Shown here piece after piece: positions 62,571 to 64,000 of a DNA stretch of 64,000 bases. This DNA is from Vigna angularis (taxonomy: Eukaryota > Streptophyta > Magnoliopsida > Fabales > Fabaceae). Where the stretch lies: assembly GCF_016808095.1 (NCBI RefSeq), contig NC_068974.1:22304825-22368824 (forward strand), in the 5' to 3' direction. Position 1 is the first letter of the stretch. Each line of letters begins with the position of its first letter. Below the pieces are notes generated by a model. The model had not been told where the DNA came from. It did no database searches and saw only the letters and a list, made by a program, of their open reading frames with translations. A program made the position numbers and the translations under genes.

Positions 62571-64000
62571 ACTCAACCTTATGTTCTAGGTGAGTGACTC
62601 GGTGGTGATTCAATATATAGTGAATGGTTTCAAACAAATTGGGGAAGAGTTAGTGAATGACCAAGTGAGTTTGTGTGTGAATTGGTTACTTTGACGAAAT
62701 GATTGCATGGTTATATGCTGGTGATTCTGAATTCTGATAGTGTGGGTGTAAATGATTTGATGTGAGATCATGTGAAGATGTGGGTAGGTGTATGATGATG
62801 TGTATTGTTCGAAAATCTTATTCTAAGTTGATGTTTAATCGTTAAGTATGTTTATATGACATGATTCTGTTAGCTCACCCTTGCATGTTGTGGTTCTTGT
62901 TTTCACCTACGATGATCGTACTTGTACGGGAGTAGATTGTTTGTAGATAAAAATTAGATTTGAGTAGTTGACGAGAGTTGGGATGTTATGTTTGGGAATT
63001 TATTATTTATTTTCTATTATTTAGAAGTTTTCCGATTTGTTATTCTTTTATGTAAAAGTGATATTTTAAGATTTACAAATGATGTTTATAGATATGATTT
63101 GATTTTGCATTTGAATTGAATGTGTTATAGAAAGGTTTTTTAAAACAAAAAAAATTACCCTGTAATATCTCAAGAAATCGGGATGTTACAATCATGGTAT
63201 TGAAGATGCTCCAAGTTATGCTATGTTGATATTGATGTTACTATAGTGGTTATAGTAAGTAGTAAGCATAGGTGCTAATGAGTGGATAGACCAAAGGTCT
63301 ATGTGTGAGATGTTAGTGAAGACATCAAAGCTTAGAGATCAAGGATCGAGGATCGAGGATGGATGATCGAGGCTCGGGGAGCGAGTAATTGGATATGATT
63401 GATTTGTTATGTTTAAAGGATTAAATTTCCTATTGGTTATATAATCAATATGTATGTATCTTGTTTTTATGATTGCTTTATTGGTAGCTTACTCCATACA
63501 TATGTGTTTGTGTGTTTGTGAAAATAAAATTATCGACGATGATCGTATAATGTGTTATACGTGAGCAGATGATATTACAGATGTTGTAGAATCATGATAG
63601 ATGTAAGAGATGACAGAGAAATATTTGGGTTTTTTTAAAAATTCTTTTGGTATGGACTTTTGAGACAATGTAATTTGAAGTTATTTCTATTCCTTCATTA
63701 TTTTCATTATTTTTTAATAATGTAATTGAAAAAGACTTTTGGAATAATCCGAATTGATTTGTTTTTGCAAGTTTAAATATTGAGGTTTTTTAAAAATACA
63801 TTTTCGCGCTATAAGAAATTTTAAAGTATACGATTTTTGAAATTACCCATGACAATTTGAATTTGGGGTGTTACATAAACTCACTTTAACTCTCACCCTA
63901 ACTTACTTGAGAGGAAACTTTAAGGGCTAAGACTTCTTTTTTGGCCCCACTTGAAGAGGCCATCTAAAAGGGAGTTTTTTTCAAGGGTGAAGTATGATTG
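62571..64000. other. Probable gypsy LTR sequence, no gene seen
   Basis: TGTAATATCTCAAGAAATCG..GGGATGTTACA at 63161-63190, followed by ATCATGGTATTGAAGA, resembles an LTR 3' edge plus a weak Met-type primer site. Another GGGGTGTTACA is at 63865-63875. Full limits could not be set and no coding sequence is visible. Confidence 0.35.

Noticed and set aside
63335..63385. GATCGAG repeats near the right end
   Set aside because: Only a few short copies; not enough to call a repeat array.

Overview
This is a plant nuclear window, most probably from a papilionoid legume of the Phaseoleae (Vigna/Phaseolus/Glycine type). The evidence is AT-rich intergenic DNA, spliced genes with GT..AG introns, plant-only families (PORR, plant dynein light chain, a plant nucleotide-sugar transferase) and a dense plant transposon load. 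The species cannot be fixed from the sequence alone.

Three host genes are convincing. A two-exon LC8-type dynein light chain lies at 5636-6107 (+), with TA microsatellites in both its promoter and its intron. A PORR-domain organellar RNA-binding protein lies at 20604-21677 (+), behind a probable spliced 5' UTR; its ORF stops 24 sense codons before a second in-frame stop. A seven-exon type II membrane glycosyltransferase-like gene runs from 28952 to 36773 (+); its second intron holds a decayed copia element and a large AT/GT microsatellite.

The rest is mostly transposable elements, many with boundaries and target-site duplications (TSDs) readable directly. Left to right: a fold-back Mutator-like element (448-1052); a non-autonomous CACTA (2905-4241); a decayed CACTA (about 7673-12301) with a small CACTA inside it (9649-9937); a Pack-MULE carrying the first exon of a PDR/ABCG transporter (13662-14889); a 1.28-kb solo LTR (16253-17528); a young, nearly intact Ty1/copia element on the minus strand (22712-27828); the intronic copia remnant (29945-33119); a Sirevirus-like copia remnant (39938-46937) that itself hosts a CACTA (43136-44009) and a second solo LTR of the 1.28-kb family (44906-46193); a 3.16-kb Ogre/Tat-like solo LTR (49898-53053); and an 8.25-kb CACTA (54017-62266) with decayed TNP2 and TNP1/Ulp1-type genes.

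From 36.8 kb to the right edge I see no convincing host gene. The window reads as a gene-containing left half and a nested-transposon right half. I found no operon-like functional system; the notable content is transposon biology (gene capture, nesting order, shared sequence motifs) and possible recent damage to the PORR gene.
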